Origin: Virgibacillus_O sediminis
GTDB taxonomy: Bacteria; Bacillota; Bacilli; Bacillales; Amphibacillaceae
Direction of reading: 5' to 3'
DNA: 64,000 nucleotides
Assembly: GCF_042643265.1 (NCBI RefSeq)
Contig: NZ_JBHRRZ010000040.1
Span: 220,646-284,645, forward strand
The position numbers and the translations under genes are program-made. Below, one piece after another: positions 8,264 to 17,690 of this stretch. The notes under the pieces are model-generated. The model was not told where the DNA came from and made no database searches. It saw only the letters and a program-made list of their open reading frames with translations. The stretch's first letter is position 1; each line of letters begins with the position of its first letter.

Positions 8264-9322
8264 TTGTTCCGATCTATAACAAAACGCCAATGGAGTTTAA
8301 TTTTATTGGCTATAGTGCTTCTCTTATTCGCTATATTTATTTTACCGGTGTCTATTCCTCTGATTCTTGCATTTTTGACAGCTTTGGTTCTTAATCCTTT
8401 AATAAGATGGATGCAGCGAAAAGGAAGAATGAACAGAAAACTTTCGGTAACTGTTGTCTTTCTTATTTTCCTCCTGTTTATCGGGGTTGTTGGAACCTTT
8501 ACAGTTACAAAGGCTGTGACACAGGTAGTTAATTTCGTTGAAGATGTACCCGCATATGTGAATCAGATGAACCGCATCTATCAGGACTGGGAAAATCGAG
8601 TGCAGCAATATACAGACACACTCCCCCCTGAATTTGTCGACCAGGCATCCGAAAGTATTGAGGATAGTCTCACTTCTCTTAGCAATACTGCTAAAGAAAT
8701 TATCACCATTGATAATATTGCACAGATATTCGCAAAGGTGCCTCAATATCTTGTCAGCTTTATTGTATATTTAATTGCCCTATTTCTCTTCATGCTGGAG
8801 CTTCCCAACCTGAAGTCTAAGACGTACCATATGCTTACAAATGAAACAGCTGAGAAAGTTTCTTTTATGAATGATCGGCTGAAAAGCGTATTTTTCGGCT
8901 TTTTCAAAGCTCAGTTCCTGGTAAGTCTCATTATTCTTGCCGTCACATTGTTAGGCCTATATTTAATAGTGCCAGAAGTAGCATTGATCATGGGTTTAAT
9001 CATTTGGATTGTAGACCTGATTCCCATAATCGGATCAATTGCCGTACTCGGCCCTTGGTCATTATTCCTGCTGCTTGCGGGTAATGTTTCTACTGGGGTT
9101 CAGCTGGCAATTCTGGCAATCATCCTGTTGGCTATCCGTAGAACTGTAGAGCCGAAAGTAATGGGACAGCATATTGGCCTTTCCCCCTTAGCAACATTAA
9201 TTGCAATGTTCCTGGGACTTCAGCTGATAGGCATACTTGGGTTTATTCTAGGGCCCCTGCTTGTGATTGCATTTAACTCTGCAAGGGAAGCAGGAATTAT
9301 CAAAGGTAAAATTAAAATCTAA
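8264..9322 (+). CDS. AI-2E family (YtvI-like) membrane transporter
   Basis: A 352-residue polytopic membrane protein of the AI-2E/TerC-like permease family, the group that includes B. subtilis YtvI and YueF. It has paired N-terminal membrane helices, a soluble helical insert at about residues 95-150, and a C-terminal block with the family motif IIWIVDLIPIIGS and later GPLLVIAF. The substrate is unknown; members include sodium/proton antiporters and sporulation proteins. The start is TTG at 8264, 12 bases after AAAGGAGG. It stands alone between terminators. Confidence 0.82.
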   Translation: MFRSITKRQWSLILLAIVLLLFAIFILPVSIPLILAFLTALVLNPLIRWMQRKGRMNRKLSVTVVFLIFLLFIGVVGTFTVTKAVTQVVNFVEDVPAYVNQMNRIYQDWENRVQQYTDTLPPEFVDQASESIEDSLTSLSNTAKEIITIDNIAQIFAKVPQYLVSFIVYLIALFLFMLELPNLKSKTYHMLTNETAEKVSFMNDRLKSVFFGFFKAQFLVSLIILAVTLLGLYLIVPEVALIMGLIIWIVDLIPIIGSIAVLGPWSLFLLLAGNVSTGVQLAILAIILLAIRRTVEPKVMGQHIGLSPLATLIAMFLGLQLIGILGFILGPLLVIAFNSAREAGIIKGKIKI

Positions 9323-9453
9323 ATAGATGAAATCAGTAACTTTTTGATAAAGTGGCAGACCATAATAGCCTATTCGTTCCGTACATCTAGTTGTTGGCCT
9401 TATGGTCTCTCTATTCCATAACCGAAAAAAACCTAGCATTTGACATAAAAAAG

Positions 9454-9519
9454 AATAGCACACCCTTCTTTGGAATCATGCAATTGTAATTGCCATGGGA
9501 CGAAGAAGGGCGTGCTATT
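9454..9519 (+). terminator. Large branched hairpin, likely permease terminator
   Basis: A 17-bp stem with one mismatch (9454-9470 with 9503-9519) encloses a smaller AT-rich hairpin around GCAATT. A T-rich tail (TTATTTTGTTTT) follows on the plus strand. It lies 130 bases after the permease stop codon. Confidence 0.6.
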
Positions 9520-9576
9520 TATTTTGTTTTATGGACAAAGGACACTGGCTGACGGCTTCACCTAAGACAATAAGTA

Positions 9577-9603
9577 AAATGGCTTGGATAATCCAAGCCA
9601 TTT
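9577..9603 (-). terminator. Hairpin downstream of ctaM
   Basis: An 11-bp perfect stem (9577-9587 with 9593-9603) about 40 bases past the ctaM stop. On the minus strand only a short T run follows, so termination strength is uncertain. Confidence 0.55.
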
Positions 9604-9644
9604 CAAAATAATAATGATAACCGTTCATGACGAGTTGCTGTGTT

Positions 9645-10100
9645 CTATGTTCCGAAAATTGCTTTCAGCATACTGGTGGTTTCTCCACCGTCATACAAGA
9701 TATACAGCAGAAGATAGACCATCACACCAGTAATTGCAGTGAAAAACCAAATGATGCTTGTGTATGGTCCTAGTTTCCGATGTTTTATGATCTTCCTTTT
9801 AAATGCCAGAGTAAGAGATACGATCCCGAATACAGCTCCGGAAGTGGCAAGAATTATATGAAAGACTAGGAAAATTGTATAGTAAATCTCCAATTCTTCC
9901 GGTCCACCGAAACTAGTATTCCCTACGAAAATGGTACGGGATACATAAATGATGAAAAACAGCAACGCACTGACAGCAGCTGCAATCATCACCTTCCTAT
10001 GCCCTGCTGCATTTCCCTTGCTGATCAATCTCCATCCGACTGCCACCAATATGGCACTTAAAACAATAAAAAAGGTACTGAGTGTCGGTAAAAAAGGCAT
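9645..10100 (-). CDS. ctaM: CtaM, DUF420 haem A/oxidase maturation protein
   Basis: A 151-residue protein with four membrane segments, of the DUF420 family (YozB in B. subtilis). The S. aureus homologue CtaM is required for active aa3-type oxidase. Conserved polar residues sit in HRKVM, the FHIILA helix and HRKLG. The gene follows ctaG by 49 bases and ends the oxidase cluster. AGAGGAT stands upstream of the ATG. It should act in the membrane during cofactor insertion into subunit I; the exact reaction is unknown. Confidence 0.88.
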   Translation of the reverse strand: MPFLPTLSTFFIVLSAILVAVGWRLISKGNAAGHRKVMIAAAVSALLFFIIYVSRTIFVGNTSFGGPEELEIYYTIFLVFHIILATSGAVFGIVSLTLAFKRKIIKHRKLGPYTSIIWFFTAITGVMVYLLLYILYDGGETTSMLKAIFGT

Positions 10101-10149
10101 AATTTACTTAATCCTCTCTTCTAGGAAGTTTGATTTATGCTTTCTATGC

Positions 10150-11046
10150 TTAATGAGTTTGAGCCGGTGCAGGATCTATTTTTCCATTATCCTCTGACGA
10201 CCACTGGAGAAACACCCTAGCTAAGATGACCCCATAGGTTATTTCCTGAATAACTTTCATAATTATCCCGCCCAATTGCTGGTCGAGCATTGTACTCATC
10301 GGTGAGAAAATTTCCGGTCCTGATAAAGGAATAGATATTCCCTGCAGAACATCCCCAGGCACACAGAGGCTTAAAGCCTGTACCCATGCCCCACTTTGGC
10401 TATATGCTGCATATAATGGTTCGCTCGCGAAAATAATCAATACACAAGCAGGAGTTATTAAGACGCCGTTTGCGAAAATATACAGGATTTTCAGCATCGG
10501 CTTCATTCTATCCAATTCCTTTACTGGCGCAGTGATCGGCAGCCACATAATAAATGCTGAAAGAAGTAAAACTCCATGAATGATTGCGTGAGCAGCAGGA
10601 GAAGACTTCGAAAAGTCAAATATTACTGGAATATGGTAAACGGAAAAGATGGCATTGAACAATAACAATGAAATTACCGGTTTGGTCAGCAGCCGAATTA
10701 CCGGCTTAACTATCGGTGCAAATAATAATTTCTCCCATATCCAAACAGGCAATCCTTTAATAATCAGGATAGGAAAAATCAATAAATAGCCTGCCATCTG
10801 AATCATATGTCCCGTAAGTGTAATATGAGATAACAGATCAATTGGCGAACCTTTTACCACATACAGCAGAACTAAAGCTGAGTAGAAGAGCCATTTTTGA
10901 CGATGGTCTGGTTCCTCAACATCCCCAAACTTATATCGGTAAGGACCGGTGACTAAATAATAGACCACTGCAAGCATTAAAATGAACAAAGCGAAATAAG
11001 GGCTCCATAAGGCGCGGAAGCCAAAAATTTGTAATTCCAGCCACAT
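10150..11046 (-). CDS. ctaG: Cytochrome c oxidase assembly factor CtaG
   Basis: A 298-residue polytopic protein of the caa3_CtaG family, which in B. subtilis is needed for copper centre formation in caa3 oxidase. Several membrane helices are evident, with conserved histidines in LSHITLTGHMIQM (about residues 73-85) and in the HIPVIFDF and HAIIHG segments. It follows ctaF after a terminator, so ctaG-ctaM probably have an additional promoter. It is not homologous to the alpha-proteobacterial CtaG/Cox11. Confidence 0.93.
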   Translation of the reverse strand: MWLELQIFGFRALWSPYFALFILMLAVVYYLVTGPYRYKFGDVEEPDHRQKWLFYSALVLLYVVKGSPIDLLSHITLTGHMIQMAGYLLIFPILIIKGLPVWIWEKLLFAPIVKPVIRLLTKPVISLLLFNAIFSVYHIPVIFDFSKSSPAAHAIIHGVLLLSAFIMWLPITAPVKELDRMKPMLKILYIFANGVLITPACVLIIFASEPLYAAYSQSGAWVQALSLCVPGDVLQGISIPLSGPEIFSPMSTMLDQQLGGIIMKVIQEITYGVILARVFLQWSSEDNGKIDPAPAQTH

Positions 11047-11194
11047 ATTCTTTCACTCCATAGATGGATTTATATCTTCTTATTATAACGCATAAGACAT
11101 AGGGAAAACAGGCGAGAATTTGACGATTTTCGCACATGAACGAACAGATTGCACCTTCCAGGTGCGATAGATGCTTCCCCCTTGTCCATACAAA

Positions 11195-11217
11195 AAGACC
11201 GGGAAGAACCCGGTCTT
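11195..11217 (-). terminator. Terminator after ctaF
   Basis: A 9-bp GC-rich stem (11195-11203 with 11209-11217) followed by TTTTTG on the minus strand, 10 bases beyond the ctaF stop. It separates ctaCDEF from ctaGM. Confidence 0.8.
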
Positions 11218-11226
11218 ATGTATTAC

Positions 11227-11550
11227 TTACCACCAAGTGATGACGAGAAGGGCTGCAAGAGTCAAGCTTGCTGCAAAAACTCCTCCATAAATCATCAGCG
11301 AGGGCATTTCATGTCCTTTATCCTTCATATGCATGAAATAGTAAAATTGAAAACCTACCTGGATTACTGCAAGGATAAGCAGAATTGGAATGAGAAACAT
11401 GCTATCAAGTGACCCTGATGCCACCAATCCAAAGGCAATCAGTGTAAAACCGATCATCAATGCAAAGGATATCAGCTGTTTCTTCATTTCCTCTTTTTTC
11501 TTTTGCCTGTGGAAGGTATCCATTTTATTGGTGTTTGAGTTCTCAGCCAT
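11227..11550 (-). CDS. ctaF: Cytochrome caa3 oxidase subunit IV
   Basis: Small structural subunit of the caa3 oxidase with three membrane helices, about 107 residues. The typical subunit IV pattern FQFYYFMHMKDKGHEMP is present. The ATG at 11550 (MAENSNTN) is chosen because GGTGAG lies 7 bases upstream and it follows the ctaE stop by two bases; the longer frame back to 11601 lies inside ctaE. Confidence 0.93.
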   Translation of the reverse strand: MAENSNTNKMDTFHRQKKKEEMKKQLISFALMIGFTLIAFGLVASGSLDSMFLIPILLILAVIQVGFQFYYFMHMKDKGHEMPSLMIYGGVFAASLTLAALLVITWW

Positions 11551-11552
11551 AA

Positions 11553-12176
11553 TTAGCTCACCATCCCCATCAAGTATACAACGGTAAAGATAAATACCCA
11601 TACAACATCAATAAAGTGCCAGTAAAGACTGAATGTATAGAACTTTGGAGCGTTGTACAGATTCAATCCTCGTTTTGCATTCCGCACCATCAATGCAATC
11701 AGCCAGCTCAGCCCGAATGCTACGTGGCCGCCGTGAAATCCGACGAGTGTGTAGAAAGCAGAGCCAAATGCTGATGAACGGAAAGTAAATCCGTAGTCAT
11801 GAATATAGTGTGCAAACTCATAAATTTCACAGGCAAGGAAAGCAATACCCAATAGAGCAGTAATTCCAAGCCAAAGCTGCATCTTGGCAAAATCGTTGTT
11901 TTTCATATGATAAATGGCATAAACACTAGTCAAAGAACTTGTCAACAACAGAATTGTCATGATGAAAACAAGCTCCAAGCCAAATAGGTCCTGTGAACCA
12001 GGCCCGCCTGCAGTCGAATCTTTTAAAGCTAGATACGTCCCAAACAGACAAGCGAATAATACGGTTTCACCACCAAGGAAGAACCACAGGCCGAGAAATT
12101 TATTTTTCCCTTCATGGGTGGCCTTTTCTGGTTCTTGTGGCATTGTTTCAGGGTTTAAGGAATGATCGTGACTCAT
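11553..12176 (-). CDS. ctaE: Cytochrome caa3 oxidase subunit III
   Basis: Subunit III of a haem-copper oxidase, about 207 residues, mostly membrane helices. The motifs LGLWFFLGGETVLFA and GFHGGHVAFGL, and the end SLYWHFIDVVWVFIF, are typical of the family. It binds no metal but stabilises subunit I. The ATG at 12176 is preceded by GGGAGG 9 bases away; the longer frame to 12230 reads into ctaD. It starts one base after the ctaD stop codon, so translation is probably coupled. Confidence 0.95.
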   Translation of the reverse strand: MSHDHSLNPETMPQEPEKATHEGKNKFLGLWFFLGGETVLFACLFGTYLALKDSTAGGPGSQDLFGLELVFIMTILLLTSSLTSVYAIYHMKNNDFAKMQLWLGITALLGIAFLACEIYEFAHYIHDYGFTFRSSAFGSAFYTLVGFHGGHVAFGLSWLIALMVRNAKRGLNLYNAPKFYTFSLYWHFIDVVWVFIFTVVYLMGMVS

Positions 12177-12177
12177 C

Positions 12178-14028
12178 TCATTCAGCCTCCCTTTCAAGTT
12201 CTTCTTTGGATATATGATGACCATAGTCATCTTTCAGGGAGCGGATCAACATGGATCCTAAAGCGATAGCCATACCGACATATACAGCAATCAGCCAAGC
12301 ACTGTTATCTGTCTGGTATATAAAGCCAAAACTTGCGATGGTAAAACCGATAGTCATAATCAATGGCAGTATGGATCCATTCGGCATATGAATTTCATCC
12401 AGAGGCTCTGCCGGAGTCATTTTAGAATTGCCATCCATTTTCTCTATCCACAACGGATCAAGTCCTCGAACCAATGGCATTTGGGCAAAGTTATAATGCT
12501 TAGGAGGAGAAGATATTGCCCACTCCAGGGTACGTCCATCCCATGGATCTGCTGGAGCTTTTTCTCCTTTCACAGATGTGTAGATGATATTGATGACAAA
12601 GAGCAGCCCGCCAAGGCCCATCAGCAGTGCACCTACTGTACTAATCAGGTTCCCGGTATCCAATCCTTGATTTTCCAGGAATACCCAATAACGGCGCGGC
12701 ATCCCCATCAATCCAAGGAAGTGCTGGATAAAGAAAGTGAGATGGAAGCCGATAAAGAACAGCCAGAATGAGATTTTACCCATCGTTTCATTCAAAATTC
12801 TGCCAAACATCTTAGGCCACCAGTAATGCAGCCCAGCCAGAATTCCAAATACCACACCACCGACAATTACATAGTGGAAGTGTGCTACAACAAAGTATGT
12901 GTCATGATACTGATAGTCGGCAACAGATGAAGCAAGCATTACACCAGTCATCCCACCGATAGTAAAGGAAGGAATGAACGCTAAAGTCCAAAGCATTGCC
13001 GAATTGATGGTAATGCTTCCTCCCCACATAGTGGCCAACCAGTTAAAGATCTTGATACCGGTCGGTACCGCAATGGCCATAGTCGCAATTGCAAAGATGG
13101 CATTAGCAGTTGGTCCAAGGCCTACAGTGAACATGTGGTGTGCCCATACCATGAAGCCAAGGAAGGCAATCAAAATTGTAGCGAACACCATGGCTGTATA
13201 ACCAAACAAGCGTTTTTTCGAAAATGTAGGAAAGGTCTCACTGAATATCCCGAACGCCGGAAGAATCAAAATATATACTTCCGGGTGACCAAAGATCCAA
13301 AATAGATGCTGCCAAATTACGGCATTACCGCCAAGAGCCACATCAAAGAACGCGGATCCAAACATACGGTCGAACATTAAAAGAAACAGTCCTACTGTCA
13401 AAGCAGGAAATGCAAATAGAATCAGGACACTGATGACGAATGTCGTCCATGTAAATAAAGGCATACGCATATATGTCATACCCGGCGCACGCATTGTAAC
13501 GATGGTAACAAGAAAGTTGATACCACCTATTAACGTACCGGCACCAGAAAGCTGAAGCCCCATCACATAGAAGTCCACTCCATGCCCGGGTGATTGAATT
13601 GAAAGCGGCGCGTAAGAAGTCCACCCTGCATCAGGTGCTCCTCCAAGGAACCAACTACAGTTCAGTAGGACACCGCCAAGAAAGAAGAGCCAAAAGCCCA
13701 ATGAATTCAAAAACGGAAAAGCTACATCCCTGGCACCAATTTGTAATGGCATGATATAGTTCATCAAGCCGATCAATAACGGCATCGCAGCCAGGAATAT
13801 CATCGTCGTTCCGTGCATGGTAATCATTTCATTATAGAGACCTGCACTGATAAAATCATTTTCAGGCACCATAAGCTGAATACGTATAATCATTGCTTCG
13901 AGTCCGCCGAGAATGAAGAAGAACCCGCCACCAATCAGGTAAAGTATCCCGATTTTCTTATGGTCTACAGTGGTCAGGTAATCCCACAGAACAGCGCCGA
14001 AGCCTCTGTTTTGAGTAGCTGTACTCAA
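12178..14028 (-). CDS. ctaD: Cytochrome caa3 oxidase subunit I
   Basis: Catalytic subunit that carries haem a and the haem a3-CuB centre and pumps protons while reducing oxygen. Landmarks are MHGTTMIF (haem a ligand), FGHPEVYILILP (CuB His and the cross-linked Tyr), WAHHMFTVG (two CuB His) and VAHFHYVIVGG (haem a3 and haem a His). The length of 616 residues, with the C-terminal extension, fits Bacillus CtaD. It lies between ctaC and ctaE in the standard order. Confidence 0.98.
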   Translation of the reverse strand: MSTATQNRGFGAVLWDYLTTVDHKKIGILYLIGGGFFFILGGLEAMIIRIQLMVPENDFISAGLYNEMITMHGTTMIFLAAMPLLIGLMNYIMPLQIGARDVAFPFLNSLGFWLFFLGGVLLNCSWFLGGAPDAGWTSYAPLSIQSPGHGVDFYVMGLQLSGAGTLIGGINFLVTIVTMRAPGMTYMRMPLFTWTTFVISVLILFAFPALTVGLFLLMFDRMFGSAFFDVALGGNAVIWQHLFWIFGHPEVYILILPAFGIFSETFPTFSKKRLFGYTAMVFATILIAFLGFMVWAHHMFTVGLGPTANAIFAIATMAIAVPTGIKIFNWLATMWGGSITINSAMLWTLAFIPSFTIGGMTGVMLASSVADYQYHDTYFVVAHFHYVIVGGVVFGILAGLHYWWPKMFGRILNETMGKISFWLFFIGFHLTFFIQHFLGLMGMPRRYWVFLENQGLDTGNLISTVGALLMGLGGLLFVINIIYTSVKGEKAPADPWDGRTLEWAISSPPKHYNFAQMPLVRGLDPLWIEKMDGNSKMTPAEPLDEIHMPNGSILPLIMTIGFTIASFGFIYQTDNSAWLIAVYVGMAIALGSMLIRSLKDDYGHHISKEELEREAE

Positions 14029-14074
14029 AGTTTAAACCTCCCTTTAACTTCTTCCATCCCTTGATAGTCTTTAA

Positions 14075-15127
14075 TTAGTTTCCTGCGCTTTCAGGTGTGA
14101 TCTCTGAGTGCTCAAGCTGCATCAAGTATTCTGCAATACTGCTTGCCTCTTCTTCAGAAAGCTGCGGGTAGTTTCCGGTCATTTTGTTCCCTGGTTTAAT
14201 TGCTTCAGGGTCTAATAACCAATCAACAAGGTTTTCTTTTGTCGGTTCCAGAATTCCGGCAACTGTTGTACGGTTCCCGAAGTTGGTAAGGTTCGGACCA
14301 ACATTGTTCGGCGAAGATCCAATGGCATGACAGGCAACACAGCTGTTTTCTTCAAACAGTGCTTTTCCGTCCTGTGCGACAGCATCCTGTGGCTCTGCAT
14401 CCGCATTCACATTCTGCATGTCCTCTACCCATTGATCGAATTCCTCAGGGCTTACTACTACAACTTTGAAGTCCATCAAAGAGTGACCCGGACCACAAAG
14501 TTCAGCACATTTGCCCCAGTACACACCTTCCTCTTCAGCCTCAAGGAACATGGTGTTTTCATTCTCTGGATTCACATCCATTTTACCGGAGATTGCCGGT
14601 ACCCAAAAGGAGTGAATGACATCGGAAGCTACCATATCCAGATAGACTCTTTCACCGGCTGGAATGTACATATCCTGACTTGTCTGGATTTCCTGACCCT
14701 TATAGTTGAAATGCCACCAGTACTGATTACCGGTAACTTCAATGGTCAATCCATCCTGCTTGCCGGATTCGTCTGCCAAGTCATACGTGGCAGCTACTGT
14801 AGGAACAGCAATAACCAATACAAGGATTATCGGGATGACTGTCCAGACAGTTTCCAATGTTTTGTTCCCTTCCACCTGTTTCGGTATGTAATCATCCTGC
14901 CCTTTCTTTTTCCGGAAGCGTACAAGTGCAAGCACAAAGACAATCATTACAATCAGAAATACAAAAATCATGACAATAGTGGAAAGAATGATTAAGTCCA
15001 TGGAAGTCTCAGCACCATACCCTTTTGGAATGAATGCAGACAAATTTTCTTTTCCGCAGCCTGCTAGCAACAGTGCTACAAATCCCAGAGGAAAGATTTT
15101 TTTGAAATTTCCCATCCAACCTTTCAT
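14075..15127 (-). CDS. ctaC: Cytochrome caa3 oxidase subunit II with haem c domain
   Basis: Electron-entry subunit. The lipoprotein signal ends in LLLAGC (Cys at about 24), and two membrane helices follow. The CuA site is seen in the CAELCGPGH motif, and a fused cytochrome c domain carries CVACH, which defines the caa3 type. The 350-residue length matches Bacillus CtaC. AGAGAGG lies 9 bases before the ATG. It is the first gene of the ctaCDEF unit after ctaB. The SCO lipoprotein encoded at 50.7 kb is the likely CuA copper donor. Confidence 0.98.
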   Translation of the reverse strand: MKGWMGNFKKIFPLGFVALLLAGCGKENLSAFIPKGYGAETSMDLIILSTIVMIFVFLIVMIVFVLALVRFRKKKGQDDYIPKQVEGNKTLETVWTVIPIILVLVIAVPTVAATYDLADESGKQDGLTIEVTGNQYWWHFNYKGQEIQTSQDMYIPAGERVYLDMVASDVIHSFWVPAISGKMDVNPENENTMFLEAEEEGVYWGKCAELCGPGHSLMDFKVVVVSPEEFDQWVEDMQNVNADAEPQDAVAQDGKALFEENSCVACHAIGSSPNNVGPNLTNFGNRTTVAGILEPTKENLVDWLLDPEAIKPGNKMTGNYPQLSEEEASSIAEYLMQLEHSEITPESAGN

Positions 15128-15188
15128 GTATCCATACCTCTCTTTCTCTTTATGAATTCCTTATATTAAAATTATTTAAGGACCAATG

Positions 15189-16127
15189 TTAATTGAAAAT
15201 AGGCAATGTAACTATTATCATCATCAAAAACATGATAGTTAAATAATTTAAGGAGTAAATAAATATGATATTTGCCCATTTAAGTGCATCTTTCATAAAA
15301 AATCCCCTAAGGCCAATGATCAACCAGCCCAGGTTTAAGAGTGTTGCAATAACCACAAATACAGTACCCAGTGACGACAGTAGAAATGGCAACGGCATCA
15401 AGCATGCGATGTAGACGACAATCTGCCGCTTGGTGAATTCAAAACCATAAACAACCGGCAGCATTGGAACTCCTGCGGCTCGGTAATCCTCCACTTTCTT
15501 CATCGCAAGTGCGAGGAAGTGTGGCGTCTGCCATATAAACATGATTAAGAATAGAGTTACCGGGACCACATGCAAAGAAGGATCCACTGCTGCCCATCCA
15601 ATCAATGGAGGCATGGCTCCCGAAAAACTTCCGATGACCGTATTTAACGTGTACCTCCGCTTTGCCCACATGGTGTACAGCACTACATAAGCAAACCAAC
15701 CGAACAATCCAAGTGCGGCCGCTTCTACCGTAGTAAACAACAGCATAATCAAACCAATAATAGTAGTAGAAAGCCCCATAGCCAAAACAGTGTGAAGGGA
15801 GAAATTGCCTGTTACTGTCGGCCGCCCCTTTGTCCGTGACATTTGAGGGTCTATATCCACATCATACCAATTGTTTAATATACACCCTCCAGCAATGACA
15901 AGAGCTGTACCGCCCATGGTCAGAAGGAATATATCCCACATTGCTGTTATCGAAGCACCAGTAAAGTATAGTGCCAGCCAAAAGCCTGCAAAAGCTGTAA
16001 TCAGGTTGGAATTGATGATCCCTACCTTTATCAGAGCTTTTAAATCGGCGATTAATGTTGGTTTCGGATCTTCTATAACAGCATCTTTCTTAATGAGCTG
16101 TGAAGAAGAAGTCTCCACGTTGTCCAT
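15189..16127 (-). CDS. ctaB: Protohaem IX farnesyltransferase
   Basis: Haem O synthase: adds a farnesyl group to haem B, giving haem O, the substrate of CtaA. It is a UbiA-family prenyltransferase with 312 residues and nine likely membrane helices. The substrate-binding motif NNWYDVDIDPQMSRTKGRP is at about residues 85-103, and a second loop motif is YTLNTVIGS. GAAGGGGGG precedes the ATG. It is divergent from ctaA and leads the cta operon. Confidence 0.97.
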   Translation of the reverse strand: MDNVETSSSQLIKKDAVIEDPKPTLIADLKALIKVGIINSNLITAFAGFWLALYFTGASITAMWDIFLLTMGGTALVIAGGCILNNWYDVDIDPQMSRTKGRPTVTGNFSLHTVLAMGLSTTIIGLIMLLFTTVEAAALGLFGWFAYVVLYTMWAKRRYTLNTVIGSFSGAMPPLIGWAAVDPSLHVVPVTLFLIMFIWQTPHFLALAMKKVEDYRAAGVPMLPVVYGFEFTKRQIVVYIACLMPLPFLLSSLGTVFVVIATLLNLGWLIIGLRGFFMKDALKWANIIFIYSLNYLTIMFLMMIIVTLPIFN

Positions 16128-16605
16128 CTATAATTATCCCCCCTTCACTATCCGCTTGATTGAGCATTCAGTTTTAGAATACTTGTTGAGCAGATATTCT
16201 TGCCCGTATGCATATAACCGCATCAATTGTACCATGGAATCTCTGGATTATCTAACCAATTTTCAGGTTTCCAAGTTCCATTAAGACATTATGTACTCGC
16301 TTATGTACGTAAATAAAAAACGAATATCTGCAAATTTTGCAAGTACATAACAATTACATATGGATGAATTATAGCATACCTCTTTAGACTATTTCTAGCA
16401 AACAAAGGGGTAGAATGCAAGCGTTTATTCCCTTTTTGACAAAGAATTGACAAATTCAGCCTGCAACTGTAACAATTATGTGTCAGTTTATTTGTTTTCT
16501 TGAAATTCCGTTGCTTTCTTCTTTGTAATGGTATTATTATAATAGTATTGCCTAAATTTTTGTCTATCATTTTACATAATTCATACAAAGTGAGGATGCA
16601 TATCA
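16128..16605. other. Divergent ctaB-ctaA promoter region
   Basis: 478 bases without a supported gene. It must contain the start signals for ctaA to the right and ctaB-F to the left. One candidate promoter toward ctaA is listed. ResD control of this region is known in B. subtilis, but I could not identify a ResD box by eye. Confidence 0.7.
16447..16475 (+). promoter_or_regulatory. Candidate sigma-A promoter of ctaA
   Basis: TTGACA (16447-16452), a 17-base spacer and TAACAA (16470-16475). The -35 is perfect and the -10 matches four of six positions. It lies 130 bases before the ctaA start. Confidence 0.45.
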
Positions 16606-17523
16606 ATGAAAATATTAAAGTGGCTCTCCGTCCTTGCAACTTTAGGAATGGTTTTTGTGCTAACAGGGGGAGCACTTGTCACGAAAACCGGGTCAGCAGA
16701 CGGCTGCGGAGACAGCTGGCCATTATGTCATGGCGAAATCATTCCCAGTGAGATAACTCCAGAACTCGTGATTGAACTAAGCCATAGGCTGGTATCGGGC
16801 AGCATGGGAATAATTGTTGTGATATTGGCAGTACTTGCATGGAAGAAAATCGGGCATGTGCGCGAAGTGAAACTACTGTCTTTTTTATCTGTATTCTTTC
16901 TTGTTGCCCAAGCATTAATCGGTGCTGCTGCGGTAGTATGGGAACAGAATGACTTTGTTCTTGCCATCCATTTTGGAATCTCTTTGATTTCATTTGCTTC
17001 TATCCTCCTTTTGACCCTTTTGGTATTCGAAGTGGATAAAAAATTCGACGCAAAGTCACTTTTTATCAAGAAAAAACATCGGATGGAGATATACGCACTT
17101 AGTATTTATACCTTCCTTGTCGTCTACTCAGGCGCTCTAGTAAGACATACAGAGGCAAACCTAGTCTGCGGCAGCTGGCCATTCTGTAATAATACAGCTC
17201 CATTGGATTTGGCCAACTATAGCCTAGAGCAGTGGATTCAGATGGGACACCGTCTGGCAGCAGGTATTTTGTTCATTTTGGCACTTACAGCCAGTCTCCG
17301 CCTGATTAGCAATTACAAGCACTCAAGCGTCATGCGGGGGGGATGGATTCTTATATTGGCTCTAATAAGCTTACAGGTGATAACCGGCGCATTGATTATT
17401 CTAACTATGCTCAATCTAGGAATCGCTCTGCTCCATGCATTAATTATTTCCTGCTTCTTTGGTCTATTAAGCTACTTTATCCTTCTTTCCTCCAGAAGTG
17501 CCAAATATGAAAGAGAGCAATAA
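16606..17523 (+). CDS. ctaA: Haem A synthase
   Basis: Oxidises the C8 methyl group of haem O to give haem A for the caa3 oxidase. The protein has 305 residues and eight predicted membrane helices in two similar halves. Each half shows the haem-binding glutamate/histidine pattern (ELVIELSHRLVSG and QWIQMGHRLAAG) and a cysteine pair in an external loop (CGDSWPLC, CGSWPFC). GAGGATG lies upstream of the ATG. It is transcribed away from ctaB, as in most Bacillaceae. Confidence 0.97.
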   Translation: MKILKWLSVLATLGMVFVLTGGALVTKTGSADGCGDSWPLCHGEIIPSEITPELVIELSHRLVSGSMGIIVVILAVLAWKKIGHVREVKLLSFLSVFFLVAQALIGAAAVVWEQNDFVLAIHFGISLISFASILLLTLLVFEVDKKFDAKSLFIKKKHRMEIYALSIYTFLVVYSGALVRHTEANLVCGSWPFCNNTAPLDLANYSLEQWIQMGHRLAAGILFILALTASLRLISNYKHSSVMRGGWILILALISLQVITGALIILTMLNLGIALLHALIISCFFGLLSYFILLSSRSAKYEREQ

Positions 17524-17525
17524 AG

Positions 17526-17563
17526 AAACAGGCTTTCCATCAGTATATGGAAAGCCTGTTTTG
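17526..17563 (+). terminator. Terminator of ctaA
   Basis: A 13-bp stem (17526-17538 with 17549-17561) directly after the ctaA stop, ending in TTTTGT. Confidence 0.8.
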
Positions 17564-17690
17564 TATTTGAATAGAAAATCCTTCTTAGCTAGTTAAGCCT
17601 TTAGGTATAACCAATCTCTTTCGTTTATCGAACTCAATATAGAATGCTCTAAACCAATCGAGGTGGATCGGCCTAAAAAAAGCTTTTTCC

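Larger units (their letters stand above)
9323..9644. other. Intergenic region between the AI-2E permease and ctaM
   Basis: No gene was found in these 322 bases. It contains a weak long-range pairing (AGACCATAA near 9357 with TTATGGTCT near 9402), the large hairpin at 9454-9519 and the ctaM-side hairpin at 9577-9603. Confidence 0.7.

Noticed and set aside
14327..14995. 222-codon plus-strand frame antisense to ctaC
   Set aside because: Shadow of ctaC; Phe/His-rich translation without family resemblance.
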